37,129 nt of DNA from contig NZ_BKAJ01000029.1 in NCBI RefSeq assembly GCF_007992495.1, forward strand, positions 1 to 37,129. The letters are read 5' to 3'. This DNA is from Reyranella soli (GTDB taxonomy: Bacteria > Pseudomonadota > Alphaproteobacteria > Reyranellales > Reyranellaceae). The notes under the pieces were generated by a model. That model saw nothing but the letters and a program-made list of their open reading frames with translations. It was not told the DNA's origin and made no database searches. The translations under genes and the position numbers were made by a program. Positions 15,742 to 23,673 of the stretch are shown piece after piece (position 1 is the first letter of the stretch; every line of letters begins with the position of its first letter).

Positions 15742-16656
15742 TCAGCGCAGGCTGTCGAGGATTTCCGCGAAGCCCGTCCCGCAGGTGAAGCCCAGCCTGT
15801 CCCGCGCCTTGCTGGCGTCATAGACGCGGTCGATCGAGGCAAACATCGTCCAGCCACGCCGGTCATAGAGCTCTCGATAGTCCGGGAAGTAGCGCTCGAC
15901 GACCTTCGGCGCATCGACGATCAGCTCGCGGCAATCGTCCGGCGAGAACGGCGTCATGGCAGAGATGATGAATGTGTCGAAGCCCAGCGCCGGCGCCTTG
16001 TGCAGGGCCGCGACATGCGCCTCGGCCGCATCCTCGACCGAGAGCCGGCGGAACAGGAACTCGTTGGCCTTGGTGTTGTCGCCCGACTGCTCGATGGCAT
16101 GGGCCATGTCGTCCTCTTCGGGGAAGAACCGCGCGGTGCGCAGGATCACGATCGGCAGCTTGTGCAGATGGTTGAACAGCCGGCACAGCTCCTCGGCGGC
16201 GCGCTTGGTGACGCCGTAGATGTTGCGCGGCTCGAGCGGCCCCAGTGTCTCGTCGATCCACATCGCCTGCTTGGCACCGCCGGCTTTGCCGTCGCGGATC
16301 TTCTGCGAGATCATCAGCGAAGTGGTCGAGGTGAAGACGAAGCGATCGACCTTCGAGCCCGGCGCCACTGCCTCCTCCAGGAGGTTGAGCGTGCCCTGCA
16401 CGTTCACCGCCACGAACTCGGAGTTGTCGTGCGTCTCGATGTGCGGCTTGTGGCGCGCCGCGGCATGCACGATGGCCTCGATGCCGTGATCGCGCACGAG
16501 ATGGCGCACCAGCGCGCGATCGACCACCGAGCCCACGACCTCGGTGGTCGGGCCGGGCTCGGGGTCGAGACCAACGACCTTGTGGCCGTCGCGCACGAGC
16601 CGCGGCACCAGGGTCTGGCCGAGCCAGCCCGACGAACCTGTCACCAGGATGTTCAT
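15742..16656 (-). CDS. NAD-dependent epimerase/dehydratase
   Basis: This 304-aa protein is an extended short-chain dehydrogenase. It has TGSSGWLG (6-13), the NAD-binding GxxGxxG loop, then VVDRALVRHLVRDHGIEAIVHAAA, the Ser/Thr-rich FTSTTSLM, and the catalytic YGVTK. The C-terminal part (AEAHVAALHKAP, SAMTPFSPDDC) fits nucleotide-sugar epimerase/dehydratase relatives. The substrate is unknown. I start it at the ATG at 16654-16656, whose ATGA overlaps the DUF302 stop; the open frame further upstream has no homology. It is the last gene of the LON-ABC1-DUF302-epimerase operon. Confidence 0.92.
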   Translation of the reverse strand: MNILVTGSSGWLGQTLVPRLVRDGHKVVGLDPEPGPTTEVVGSVVDRALVRHLVRDHGIEAIVHAAARHKPHIETHDNSEFVAVNVQGTLNLLEEAVAPGSKVDRFVFTSTTSLMISQKIRDGKAGGAKQAMWIDETLGPLEPRNIYGVTKRAAEELCRLFNHLHKLPIVILRTARFFPEEDDMAHAIEQSGDNTKANEFLFRRLSVEDAAEAHVAALHKAPALGFDTFIISAMTPFSPDDCRELIVDAPKVVERYFPDYRELYDRRGWTMFASIDRVYDASKARDRLGFTCGTGFAEILDSLR

Positions 16657-17048
16657 CGTCCGGTCGCTTCGCCGCCGATGCTCTGCAGGACGTCGATCAT
16701 CACGTCGACGCTGCCGTCGTCGACGATGCCGTGGCGACGGAACAGCCAAGCCGGCTCGTTGTATGCAAGCCAGGTCGCGCCGTTGTCGTCCTGCCAGATC
16801 AGCATCCGCATCGGCAGATCGATGGCGACCGTGGGCGTCCTCTGCATTGCGGGCGTGCCAGCGCGCGGATTGCCGAAAAATACGACCACAGTCGGCCGCA
16901 GTTCCAGGCCGGCCTTTTTGGCCGCAGCGCCGTGGTCGATGCGGGCGAATATCGTCATGCCGTGACGGGTCACGGCGGCTTCGAGCCTGTCCAGCGTCTC
17001 GCCCGGGCCATGCAGGCTCGGCAACACCCTCAATCCTTCGGCGCTCAC
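16653..17048 (-). CDS. DUF302 domain protein
   Basis: This 131-aa cytoplasmic protein matches DUF302 over nearly its whole length: IFARIDHGAAAKKAGLELRPTVVVFFGNPRAGTPAM, then AIDLPMRMLIWQD, and TWLAYNEPAWLFRRHGI. The biochemical role of the family is not known; some members are linked to redox or respiratory genes. The GTG start (17046-17048) overlaps the ABC1 stop by 4 bp and its stop overlaps the epimerase start by 4 bp, so it is tightly coupled to both. Confidence 0.92.
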   Translation of the reverse strand: MSAEGLRVLPSLHGPGETLDRLEAAVTRHGMTIFARIDHGAAAKKAGLELRPTVVVFFGNPRAGTPAMQRTPTVAIDLPMRMLIWQDDNGATWLAYNEPAWLFRRHGIVDDGSVDVMIDVLQSIGGEATGR

Positions 17049-18379
17049 AGTCCCGCCTCCGTCAATGCCGTCTGCTGGCGCTGGGCCAGTGCGTCCACGT
17101 CGAAGCCCTCGACCAGGCCTTCGAACAGACGATGCCAGTTGATCGAGGCACGCAGATGGATGAACACGGCGCCGAGCCCGATGGCGGCGCGGTCCATGAA
17201 CACGAACTCGCGCGGCGGACGAACGCCGCCCATGCGGCGCAGTTCGCCGAACACGTTCTGCGCCATCTCGCGGCCGTGGCCGTCGGCCATGCCTTCAGTG
17301 AGCCGGCGCGGTCGGTCGTCCATCAGCGGGCCGTAGAGGAAGGCGGCCCAGCGGTTCAGCACGGCGATCATCTCGCGGCTGAGGCCCGTGAAACCCCAAT
17401 CCTCGTAGGCGGCGACGGCGCGGTCCTGGTCGTCGGTCATGAGCGCGCGATAGAGCTCGATCGAGCCGCGCACGAAGCGCGGCGGGAAGATGCGCACGCA
17501 GCCGAAATCCATCAGGTTCACCGAGCCGTCGGGCCGCACCGTGTAGTTGCCGAGATGCGGGTCGCCATGGATCACGCCGTAGACATAGAACGGCACGTAC
17601 CAGGCGCGGAACATGTGGATGGCGAGCTGGTCCTTCTCCTCCTGCGAGCGGTTCTTCCAGTTGAGCAGCGGCTCGCCCTGCAGCCAGGTCATGGTCAGCA
17701 GCCGGTCGGTCGAATGCGAGGCCACGACCTCGGGCACGTGCACGTTGGGCTCGTCGCGCAGCATGTGACGGTAGAGCGCGACGTGTTTGGCCTCGCGGCG
17801 ATAGTCGAGCTCCTCGCGCAGGCGCGTGGTGATCTCGGCGTGGATCTCGTCGGTGCGGATGGCGGGATCGAAGCGCTGGCCGACGGCGAACACCAGCTTC
17901 AGCTGGTTCAAGTCGGCCTCGAGCGCAGAGGCCATGTCCGGGTATTGCAGCTTGCAGGCGACCTCGGTGCCGTCGAGCAGCGTCGCGCGATGGACCTGGC
18001 CCAGCGAGGCGGCGAACGACGCCTCCTTGTCGAACTTGCCGAACCTGGCCTGCCAATCCGGCCCCAATTCCGTCGCCATGCGCCGGCGCACGAAGGTCCA
18101 GCCCATAGCGGGCGCATTGGCCTGCAGCTGCGCAAGCTCTTTGGCATATTCCGGCGGCAGCGCGTCGGGAATGGTGGCGATCAGTTGGGCGGCCTTCATC
18201 AGCGGCCCCTTGAGGCCGCCCAGCGCCGCCTTGAGCTCCGACGCGTGCTTGTCGCGGTCGAGAGTCCAGCCGAGATAGCGCTGGCCGGCGAGCTTCACCG
18301 CCAACCCGCCGACCGAGCTGCCGACCCGGGCGTAACGCCCGAGCCGGCCGCCGAGGGAATCGCCCTCGTCCTGGCTCAT
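17045..18379 (-). CDS. ABC1/ADCK (UbiB-COQ8-like) atypical kinase
   Basis: This 444-aa protein is a member of the ABC1/ADCK/UbiB family of atypical kinase-like ATPases linked to ubiquinone biosynthesis. Visible parts are the N-terminal LMKAAQLIATIPDALPPEYAKEL, where KAAQ stands for the usual KxGQ; the Ala-rich loop AASLGQVHRA; the lysine in EVACKLQYP; the catalytic loop HGDPHLGN; and the metal-binding DFGC. It lacks the C-terminal membrane helices of E. coli UbiB. Whether it acts in ubiquinone synthesis is inferred. The start lies in an 11-bp tandem duplication, and its stop overlaps the DUF302 start. Confidence 0.92.
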   Translation of the reverse strand: MSQDEGDSLGGRLGRYARVGSSVGGLAVKLAGQRYLGWTLDRDKHASELKAALGGLKGPLMKAAQLIATIPDALPPEYAKELAQLQANAPAMGWTFVRRRMATELGPDWQARFGKFDKEASFAASLGQVHRATLLDGTEVACKLQYPDMASALEADLNQLKLVFAVGQRFDPAIRTDEIHAEITTRLREELDYRREAKHVALYRHMLRDEPNVHVPEVVASHSTDRLLTMTWLQGEPLLNWKNRSQEEKDQLAIHMFRAWYVPFYVYGVIHGDPHLGNYTVRPDGSVNLMDFGCVRIFPPRFVRGSIELYRALMTDDQDRAVAAYEDWGFTGLSREMIAVLNRWAAFLYGPLMDDRPRRLTEGMADGHGREMAQNVFGELRRMGGVRPPREFVFMDRAAIGLGAVFIHLRASINWHRLFEGLVEGFDVDALAQRQQTALTEAGL

Positions 18380-18391
18380 GCCTGGCTCATG
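18370..18391. repeat. 11-bp tandem duplication at the ABC1 start
   Basis: CCTGGCTCATG occurs twice in tandem (18370-18380 and 18381-18391). On the minus strand this makes two ATGAGCCAGG starts 11 nt apart. The first opens a four-codon mini-frame (M-S-Q-A-stop) whose TGA overlaps the ATG of the ABC1 gene (18377-18379). Confidence 0.85.
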
Positions 18392-18452
18392 GAATGTTCA
18401 TCCCGCATCCCAAGCGATATAGGGTCGATTGGGGTGCGTTGCCACCTCGACG

Positions 18453-19241
18453 TCAGGCCGCTTGCCGGTCCGGCGCCATCAACGCAAGGATCATCTGCAT
18501 CCGCTGCACGACGTCGGTCGTCTCCAGGAGCTGCTGTCGCTGTTCGATGGTGAGCGACAGGTACTGGGCGATCATGTCGGCGATGCGGCCGGGATCCTGG
18601 AGATGCGGCAGTATCGCCAGCGCCTGCGGTGGCGATGCAAGGTCGATGTTGGCGTGGGCCGCGAAGCGCTGCAGCAATTCGCGGCCCACGGTCACCGCCT
18701 CTTCCCGCGCCGCGCCTGCGCGCGACACCGCCGCGAGTTCGGCCACGAGACAAGCGCCCTCCGTGTCGAAGCGGGTCACGCGGGCGCGCCGCAAGCCCTG
18801 CACCAACATCTTGATGGAGCCGTCGGGCATCTTGAGGACATCCATCGGCCTCGCGACCACCCCAATGGTGTAAAGATCGCCGGGACCGGGATCGTCATCG
18901 GCGACCCGCCGCTGCGTCACGGAGAAGAACTCATTGTCTGCAGCCATCGCCTGCTCGATGGCCGCCAGCGACTTCAGGCGCCCGGCATAGATCGGCGTCG
19001 TCATGTCGGGAAACAGCACCAGGTCGCGCATGGCCAGGACGGGCTTCCTGACGGTCGGCAATACAGACGGCGCCGCCTTCGGCGACGCATCGATGCGCGC
19101 CGACAGCGTGTTCCAGTCGGCGAGGCCCAGGACCTTGGCGATCAGTTCCAGGCTCTCGCTGTGGGTCAGGGAAATCGATCTTTCCTTGAGCGCCTGGCGC
19201 AGCGTCTGCGCCATGGCCTTGGCATCACGATAGTCTCGCAT
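18453..19241 (-). CDS. LON substrate-binding domain protein with N-terminal fusion
   Basis: This 262-aa protein has two parts. Residues 1-50 (MAQTLRQALKERSISLTHSESLELIAKVLGLADWNTLSARI) resemble the small helical domain found at the N-terminus of some glyoxalase-superfamily proteins. Residues about 66-255 look like the Lon protease N-terminal substrate-binding domain: VLAMRDLVLFPDMTTPIYAGRLKSLAAIEQAM, then IGVVARPMDVLKMPDGSIKMLVQGLRRARV, and the helical DMIAQYLSLTIEQRQQLLETTDVVQRM. There is no AAA+ or protease part, so it is not a protease. It may be a substrate-recognition or scaffold protein. AGAGGA precedes the ATG. It is probably the first gene of the operon running to the epimerase. Confidence 0.88.
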   Translation of the reverse strand: MRDYRDAKAMAQTLRQALKERSISLTHSESLELIAKVLGLADWNTLSARIDASPKAAPSVLPTVRKPVLAMRDLVLFPDMTTPIYAGRLKSLAAIEQAMAADNEFFSVTQRRVADDDPGPGDLYTIGVVARPMDVLKMPDGSIKMLVQGLRRARVTRFDTEGACLVAELAAVSRAGAAREEAVTVGRELLQRFAAHANIDLASPPQALAILPHLQDPGRIADMIAQYLSLTIEQRQQLLETTDVVQRMQMILALMAPDRQAA

Positions 19242-19298
19242 TGCTCATCCTCTGCAGGCGGCAGAACGGGAAAGTCAGTTGCTTGCGTTACTGATCCG

Positions 19299-19312
19299 TT
19301 TGCCGCGGCAAA
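19299..19312. promoter_or_regulatory. Palindrome upstream of the LON-domain gene
   Basis: TTTGCCGCGGCAAA is a perfect 14-bp palindrome 58 bp before the LON-domain start. The half CCGCGGCAAAG recurs at 19381-19391. Position and symmetry suit a dimeric repressor or activator site; the regulator is not identified. Confidence 0.4.
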
Positions 19313-19428
19313 AGGAGTGCCTGAACGAGGCTCGATACGTTCACCATACCCATAGGGCGCAAGCGGCGGGTCGTATCCACCCGCGGCAAAGACTGCAGCC
19401 GGCCTGGTGGGCTGTCAACGATCTTGCC

Positions 19429-19456
19429 GGAGCGCGGACCTCCAGGTCCGCGCTCC
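19429..19456. repeat. Palindromic element copy C (single hairpin)
   Basis: GGAGCGCGGACC (19429-19440), TCCA, GGTCCGCGCTCC (19445-19456) form one 12-bp hairpin. This is the single-arm version of the family; the flank CTTGCCGGAGCGCGG matches the edges of copies D and G. It lies 10 bp beyond the pepF stop, with no U-run after it. Confidence 0.92.
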
Positions 19457-19465
19457 CAGAAGACG

Positions 19466-21235
19466 CTAAAGCTTCTCCAGCTCGTCGACGAAGCCTGAGA
19501 TGACGCCAAGCCCCTTGTCCCAGAACGCCGGATCGGAGGCGTCGAGGCCGAACGGCGCCAGGAGCTCCTTGTGGCGCTTCACGCCGCCCGCTCTCAGCAT
19601 GTCGAGATACTTGGTCTGGAAGTCGGACTGGCCCGACTGGTAGGCAGCGTACAGCGAGTTCACCAGGCAGTCGCCGAAGGCATAAGCGTAGACATAGAAC
19701 GGCGAATGGATGAAGTGGCCGATATAGGACCAGTAGTGCCTATACTCCTCGTCGAAGGTGAAGGCCGGTCCCAGGCTCTCGCTCTGCACCGCCATCCACA
19801 CCTCGCCGATCGCCTCGGGCGTCAGCTCGCCCTGGCGGCGCGCCGTATGCAGGCGCGATTCGAAGTCGTAGAAGGCGATCTGGCGCACCACGGTGTTCAG
19901 CATGTCCTCGACCTTGCCGGCGAGCATGGCCTTGCGCGTCGACTTGTCGGGCGCCGACTTGAGCAGCGACTGGAAGGTCAGCATCTCGCCGAACACCGAG
20001 GCGGTCTCGGCCAAGGTCAGCGGCGTGTCGGCCATCAACGCACCCTGCCGCGCCGCCAGCACCTGGTGCACGCCGTGCCCCAGCTCATGCGCCAGGGTCA
20101 TCACGTCGCGCACCTTGCCCTGGTAGTTCAGCAGCAGATAGGGATGCGCCGACGGCACTGTCGGATGGGCGAAGGCGCCCGGCGACTTGCCCGGCCGCGC
20201 CGGCGCGTCGATCCAGCCGGTGCCGAAGAACTTTTTGCCAACAGCGGCCAGCTCCGGCGAGAAGGCATTATAGGCGTCGAGCACGATCTTCTCGGCTTCG
20301 GCCCACGGGATCACCCGGTCGTCGTGCTCGGGCAACGGTGCGTTGCGGTCCCAGTACGGCATCTTGTCGACGCCGAACCACTTGGCCTTGAGCTTGTAGT
20401 AGCGGTGCGCCAGGCGCGGATAGGCCGACTTCACCGACGACACCAGGGCGTCGACGACCTCGTCCTCGACCACGTTGGCGAGATTGCGGAAGGACTGCGG
20501 GCGCGGATATTTGCGCCAGCGATCGTCGATCTCCTTGTCCTTGATCAGGGTGTTGGTGATCAGGGAGAAGACCGCGATGTTGTCGCCCTGCACCTTGCCG
20601 AACGACTTGGCGGCGTCGCGGCGCACCGCGGCATCCTTGTTGGAGAGCTTGTCGAGGATCTGCGGCTCGGTCAGCACCTCGTCGCGGAAGGGATAGCGCA
20701 GGCGCGCGATGGTCTCGTCGAACAGACGCGACCAGGCCGAGCTTCCCACCACCGACTGGTCGTGGATGTACTTCTCGAGCTCGTCCGACAGATCGTGCGG
20801 ACGGAACAGGCGGACGTCGCGCAGCCAGGGAGCGTACTTGGCGAGCGCCGGCTCCTTCATTCGGGCGGCGAGATCGCCGTCCTCGATCTTGTTCATCTCC
20901 AGTCGGAAGAACACCAGCTTGGCCGTGGCTTCGTTCAACGCTTCGGAGACGTTCTGCGAGAAGCGGCCGCGTTCGGGATCGGCCATGTTCTGCGCGTAGT
21001 AGAGCTGGGCATAGGAACCGAGCCGGCCCATCAGGTCGGTCAGCGCTTCGAAGCGGGCGATCGCGGCCCCCAGCGCCTTGCCGTCGAGACCAGCCACCTT
21101 GCCTTCGTAGTCCTTGGCGAAGGCCTGGGCGTCGGCGGTGGCGCGCTTCAGGTCGTTCTCGACGTCGGTGCCCGTGGGGCTGGAATAAAGGTCTTCGAGT
21201 TTCCAGGTCGGCAGCTCGCCCAGCATCGCGGTCAT
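19466..21235 (-). CDS. pepF: M3-family oligoendopeptidase
   Basis: This 589-aa protein is a full-length M3B zinc metallopeptidase of the PepF type, which cleaves short peptides in the cytoplasm. The zinc motif HELGH is at 383-387 (LAHELGHGVHQVL), and a third ligand glutamate lies about 25 residues later in LAETASVFGEML. The N-terminal YAQLYYAQNMADPERGRFSQNV and the C-terminal HFIHSPFYVYAYAFGDCLVNSLY are typical. It is the last gene of the minus-strand liv unit, 12 bp after the GAF gene. Peptide breakdown may thus be coupled to amino-acid uptake; this is inferred from position. Confidence 0.95.
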   Translation of the reverse strand: MTAMLGELPTWKLEDLYSSPTGTDVENDLKRATADAQAFAKDYEGKVAGLDGKALGAAIARFEALTDLMGRLGSYAQLYYAQNMADPERGRFSQNVSEALNEATAKLVFFRLEMNKIEDGDLAARMKEPALAKYAPWLRDVRLFRPHDLSDELEKYIHDQSVVGSSAWSRLFDETIARLRYPFRDEVLTEPQILDKLSNKDAAVRRDAAKSFGKVQGDNIAVFSLITNTLIKDKEIDDRWRKYPRPQSFRNLANVVEDEVVDALVSSVKSAYPRLAHRYYKLKAKWFGVDKMPYWDRNAPLPEHDDRVIPWAEAEKIVLDAYNAFSPELAAVGKKFFGTGWIDAPARPGKSPGAFAHPTVPSAHPYLLLNYQGKVRDVMTLAHELGHGVHQVLAARQGALMADTPLTLAETASVFGEMLTFQSLLKSAPDKSTRKAMLAGKVEDMLNTVVRQIAFYDFESRLHTARRQGELTPEAIGEVWMAVQSESLGPAFTFDEEYRHYWSYIGHFIHSPFYVYAYAFGDCLVNSLYAAYQSGQSDFQTKYLDMLRAGGVKRHKELLAPFGLDASDPAFWDKGLGVISGFVDELEKL

Positions 21236-21247
21236 CGACTTTGCTCC

Positions 21248-21748
21248 CTAGTTCTTCGCGATATCGGGATCGGCAGCGATGGCGTCAAGGAACGGGCCGA
21301 TCATCAGGGCGGCAAACGGCTCGATCTTGGCCGGGTCGCTCTCCTTGTAGTACCCCTTGGCGTCGAGCAGGTTCATGGTGCCGAGCACGCGGCCTGCATA
21401 AACCACCGGCTGGTTGATCGCCGATTCGCAGCCCAGCGAGCGGATCAGCTCGTGGTCGAAGAACGCCCACTTCACGTCGTCGTAGTCGTAGCCGACCCAG
21501 GCCTGCCGCTTGCCGATGACCAGCCTGTGCCAGTCGCTTTCGGTCACGGGCTTGTAGCCGCCGACGGGATATTCCTTGGGCATGTTGGTATAGAGCCGCT
21601 TCACGCGTTTGCCGTCGGGCGCCACGTAGAGGAGCGTGAACAGCTTGTGCCCGACCACCTCGGCCAGCGCCTTGTCGACGGCCTTGAACAGGGCTTCGGG
21701 CGGACCCGGTTGCTTCAGCGCCGCCAGGCAGGATTCGAACGGTGTCAT
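21248..21748 (-). CDS. Small GAF-domain protein
   Basis: This 166-aa protein appears to be a lone GAF domain: ALFKAVDKALAEVVGHKLFTLLYVAPDGKRVKRLYTN, then YPVGGYKPV, ESAINQPVVYAGRVLGTMNLLDAKGYY and FAALMIGPFLDAI. GAF domains bind small ligands, and here no output domain is attached. It starts 10 bp after livM and ends 12 bp before pepF, so it is co-transcribed with the transporter. It could bind a transported compound or a product of its breakdown, but no ligand can be assigned. Confidence 0.83.
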   Translation of the reverse strand: MTPFESCLAALKQPGPPEALFKAVDKALAEVVGHKLFTLLYVAPDGKRVKRLYTNMPKEYPVGGYKPVTESDWHRLVIGKRQAWVGYDYDDVKWAFFDHELIRSLGCESAINQPVVYAGRVLGTMNLLDAKGYYKESDPAKIEPFAALMIGPFLDAIAADPDIAKN

Positions 21749-21758
21749 GCAACTACTC

Positions 21759-22661
21759 CTATGAAGGTCGCGGCGCGGGCGGAACGCGCTCAGGCAGGAC
21801 GCCCGACGGTTTTAGCCTCAGCACCACGATGAGGGCGACGGCGATCAGCAGCTCCTTGAGCGCGGCGCGTTGCACGGCCGTGACGCCCGGAATCCATTCG
21901 ACGAAGAAGCGCGAGGATTCGAGGAGCGTCATGACCAGGTAGGCGCCGACAAGGGCGCCGGCCGGCCGGCCGGTACCGCCCGACGCGACCGCCAGGAAGA
22001 TGTACACCGTGATCAGCGGCAGGAACATGTCGGGCGCGATGTACGACGTGAAGTGGCCGTAGAGCGCGCCGGCGAGGCCGGCGATGGCGGCCGACAGCAC
22101 GAAGGCCTCGGTCTTGAAGCGCAGCACCGGCTTGCCGGCGACCTGCGCCACCTGCGCATCCTCGCGGATGGCGCGCAGCGCGCGGCCGTAGGGCGAGCGG
22201 TCGATGCGGCGCATGACGAAGAACACGACCAGCAGCGCCAGAACCACGATCAGGAAGTAGACGGCGTTGAAGTCGGGGCCGAGAGCCCTCTTCCACGGAC
22301 CCGGGATGCCGGAGATGCCGTCGGTGCCGCGGGTCAGCCAGATCTCGTTGGAGGCGACCAGGCGGACGGTCTCGGCAAAGCCCAAGGTGACGATGGCGAG
22401 ATAGTCCTCGCGCAGGCGTGTGGTCGACAGCGTGACGACGAGGCCGGCGACGCCGCCCGCGACCAGCGCGATCAACCAGCCCGCGGCGATCGGACCATGG
22501 CCGACGGTCGTCAGCAGCGCCGAGGCATAGGCACCGACGGCGAAGAAGCCGGCCAGGCCGAGATTGACCATGCCGACGCCGCCCCAGATCAGGTTGAGGC
22601 TGAGGGCCAGCAGGCCATAGATGCCGCCGATGGTGGCGATGAAGAGAATGTAGCTCAGCAT
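21759..22661 (-). CDS. livM: Branched-chain amino acid-type ABC permease (LivM)
   Basis: This 300-aa polytopic permease starts at the ATG at 22659-22661 (MLSYILFIATIGGIYGLLALSLNL). The open frame continues upstream only through repeat sequence. It has about eight to nine hydrophobic helices and the LivM cytoplasmic loop SPYGRALRAIREDAQVAQVAGKPVLRFK, which contacts the ATPase. The substrate may be branched-chain amino acids or other compounds used by this HAAT class, such as amides, urea or aromatic acids. Palindromic element D lies 6 bp before the start codon and there is no clear Shine-Dalgarno between them. Confidence 0.93.
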   Translation of the reverse strand: MLSYILFIATIGGIYGLLALSLNLIWGGVGMVNLGLAGFFAVGAYASALLTTVGHGPIAAGWLIALVAGGVAGLVVTLSTTRLREDYLAIVTLGFAETVRLVASNEIWLTRGTDGISGIPGPWKRALGPDFNAVYFLIVVLALLVVFFVMRRIDRSPYGRALRAIREDAQVAQVAGKPVLRFKTEAFVLSAAIAGLAGALYGHFTSYIAPDMFLPLITVYIFLAVASGGTGRPAGALVGAYLVMTLLESSRFFVEWIPGVTAVQRAALKELLIAVALIVVLRLKPSGVLPERVPPAPRPS

Positions 22662-22667
22662 TGCGTC

Positions 22668-22749
22668 TTGCCGGACCGCGGGCCTCCAGGCCCGCTCATG
22701 ATATCTCTCGACAAAGTATGAGCGGGCCTGGAGGCCCGCGGTCCGGCAA
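22668..22749. repeat. Palindromic element copy D (livH-livM gap)
   Basis: Two 32-nt arms (22668-22699 and 22718-22749) are perfect inverted copies with an 18-nt loop. The core hairpin of each arm is GCGGGCC-TCCA-GGCCCGC, and the outer edge is TTGCCGGACCGCGG. This is the longest perfect copy. It takes up 82 of the 94 bp between livH and livM and would fold strongly in the operon mRNA just before the livM ATG. Confidence 0.95.
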
Positions 22750-22755
22750 CAAACA

Positions 22756-23613
22756 TCAGTACGCCCTCTCACCCAAAAGACCGCGCGGCCTGAGCGTCAG
22801 CACAACTAGGATGGCGATGAAACCGACGGCGGCGCGGTACTGCGACCCGACGACCAGCACCGACAGTTCCTCGGCCATGCCGATCAGGAAGGCGCCCAGC
22901 ACGGCGCCGGGCACGCTGCCCAATCCGCCGAGCACGGCGGCGGCGAACAGCGACAGCAGGATGCGCGTGCCGGTCAGCGGGTCGATCGAGCTGTCGAGGC
23001 CCAGCAGCATGCCGCCGACGCCGACCAGGCCCATGCCGACGAAGCTTGCCAGCGTAGCGATGCGTTCGGGCCGGATGCCCTTCAGTGCCGCGAGCTCGGG
23101 ATTGTCGGCCGAGGCGCGCATGGCCTTGCCGATGCGGGTGAAGGCGAGGGCCGCGAACACCAGCAGCATCAGCAGCAGCGCCAGGCCCATGGTCTCGAGC
23201 TGCTGGGGGCTGACGCGGATATCGCCCAGGAAGACATCGCGCGCGATCGGCCGGTCGTAGCCGCGCGGCGCGTTGCCGAAGCCGAGCCGCACGACATTCT
23301 CCAGGATGATCCCGGTGGCGATCGAAGCGATGGCCGCAGGCAGCGCGCCCTGCTTGATCAGCGGCAGATGGGCGAGCTTGTCGAAGGCGAGGCCGGCGAC
23401 GCCCGCCACGGCAAAGGCGACAACAAGCGAGCCCGCCATCTGCAGGCCCACGCCGTAGGCGAGATAGCCCGCGAAGGCGCCGAGCGTCGCCACGCCCGAC
23501 ACCGAGAAGTTCGGGAAGCGCAGCACGGCGAACATCGCCGTGAATCCGATGGCAGGCACGGCGAGAAGCGTGCCCGACACGATGCCGTTAACGAGGGCTT
23601 GCAGGATGATCAT
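22756..23613 (-). CDS. livH: Branched-chain amino acid-type ABC permease (LivH)
   Basis: This 285-aa permease begins MIILQALVNGIVSGTLLAVPAIGFTAMF, the usual LivH N-terminus, and has about eight hydrophobic helices. The LivH loop TRIGKAMRASADNPELAALKGIRPERI is present, followed by the VGMGLVGVGGMLLGLDSSIDPLTG segment. The ATG at 23611-23613 directly adjoins palindromic element E, so bases that would normally hold the ribosome-binding site are repeat sequence (CGCTCCC on the coding strand). Translation is thus probably weak or coupled. It pairs with LivM to form the membrane channel. Confidence 0.94.
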   Translation of the reverse strand: MIILQALVNGIVSGTLLAVPAIGFTAMFAVLRFPNFSVSGVATLGAFAGYLAYGVGLQMAGSLVVAFAVAGVAGLAFDKLAHLPLIKQGALPAAIASIATGIILENVVRLGFGNAPRGYDRPIARDVFLGDIRVSPQQLETMGLALLLMLLVFAALAFTRIGKAMRASADNPELAALKGIRPERIATLASFVGMGLVGVGGMLLGLDSSIDPLTGTRILLSLFAAAVLGGLGSVPGAVLGAFLIGMAEELSVLVVGSQYRAAVGFIAILVVLTLRPRGLLGERAY

Positions 23614-23673
23614 GGGAGCGCGGGCCTCTGGCCCGCATCATGATCATGAGCGGGCCAGAGGCCCGCGCTCCCA
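23613..23673. repeat. Palindromic element copy E (binding protein-livH gap)
   Basis: Arms 23613-23636 and 23650-23673 (24 nt, perfect) flank the 13-nt loop ATCATGATCATGA, which is nearly the loop of copy B. The core is GCGGGCC-TCT-GGCCCGC. It fills almost the whole gap between the binding-protein stop (23677) and the livH ATG; its edge base is part of that start codon. Confidence 0.95.

Noticed and set aside
16544..18553. 669-codon open frame antisense to the ABC1 and DUF302 genes
   Set aside because: Same reason: the minus strand carries three overlapping genes with clear families.
19571..21832. 753-codon open frame antisense to pepF and the GAF gene
   Set aside because: It mirrors well-supported genes on the other strand and has no recognisable motif.
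22668..23673. Copies D and E as ordinary intrinsic terminators
   Set aside because: Neither is followed by a U-run on the operon strand, and required downstream permease genes are on the same side. Processing or stability elements are more likely.
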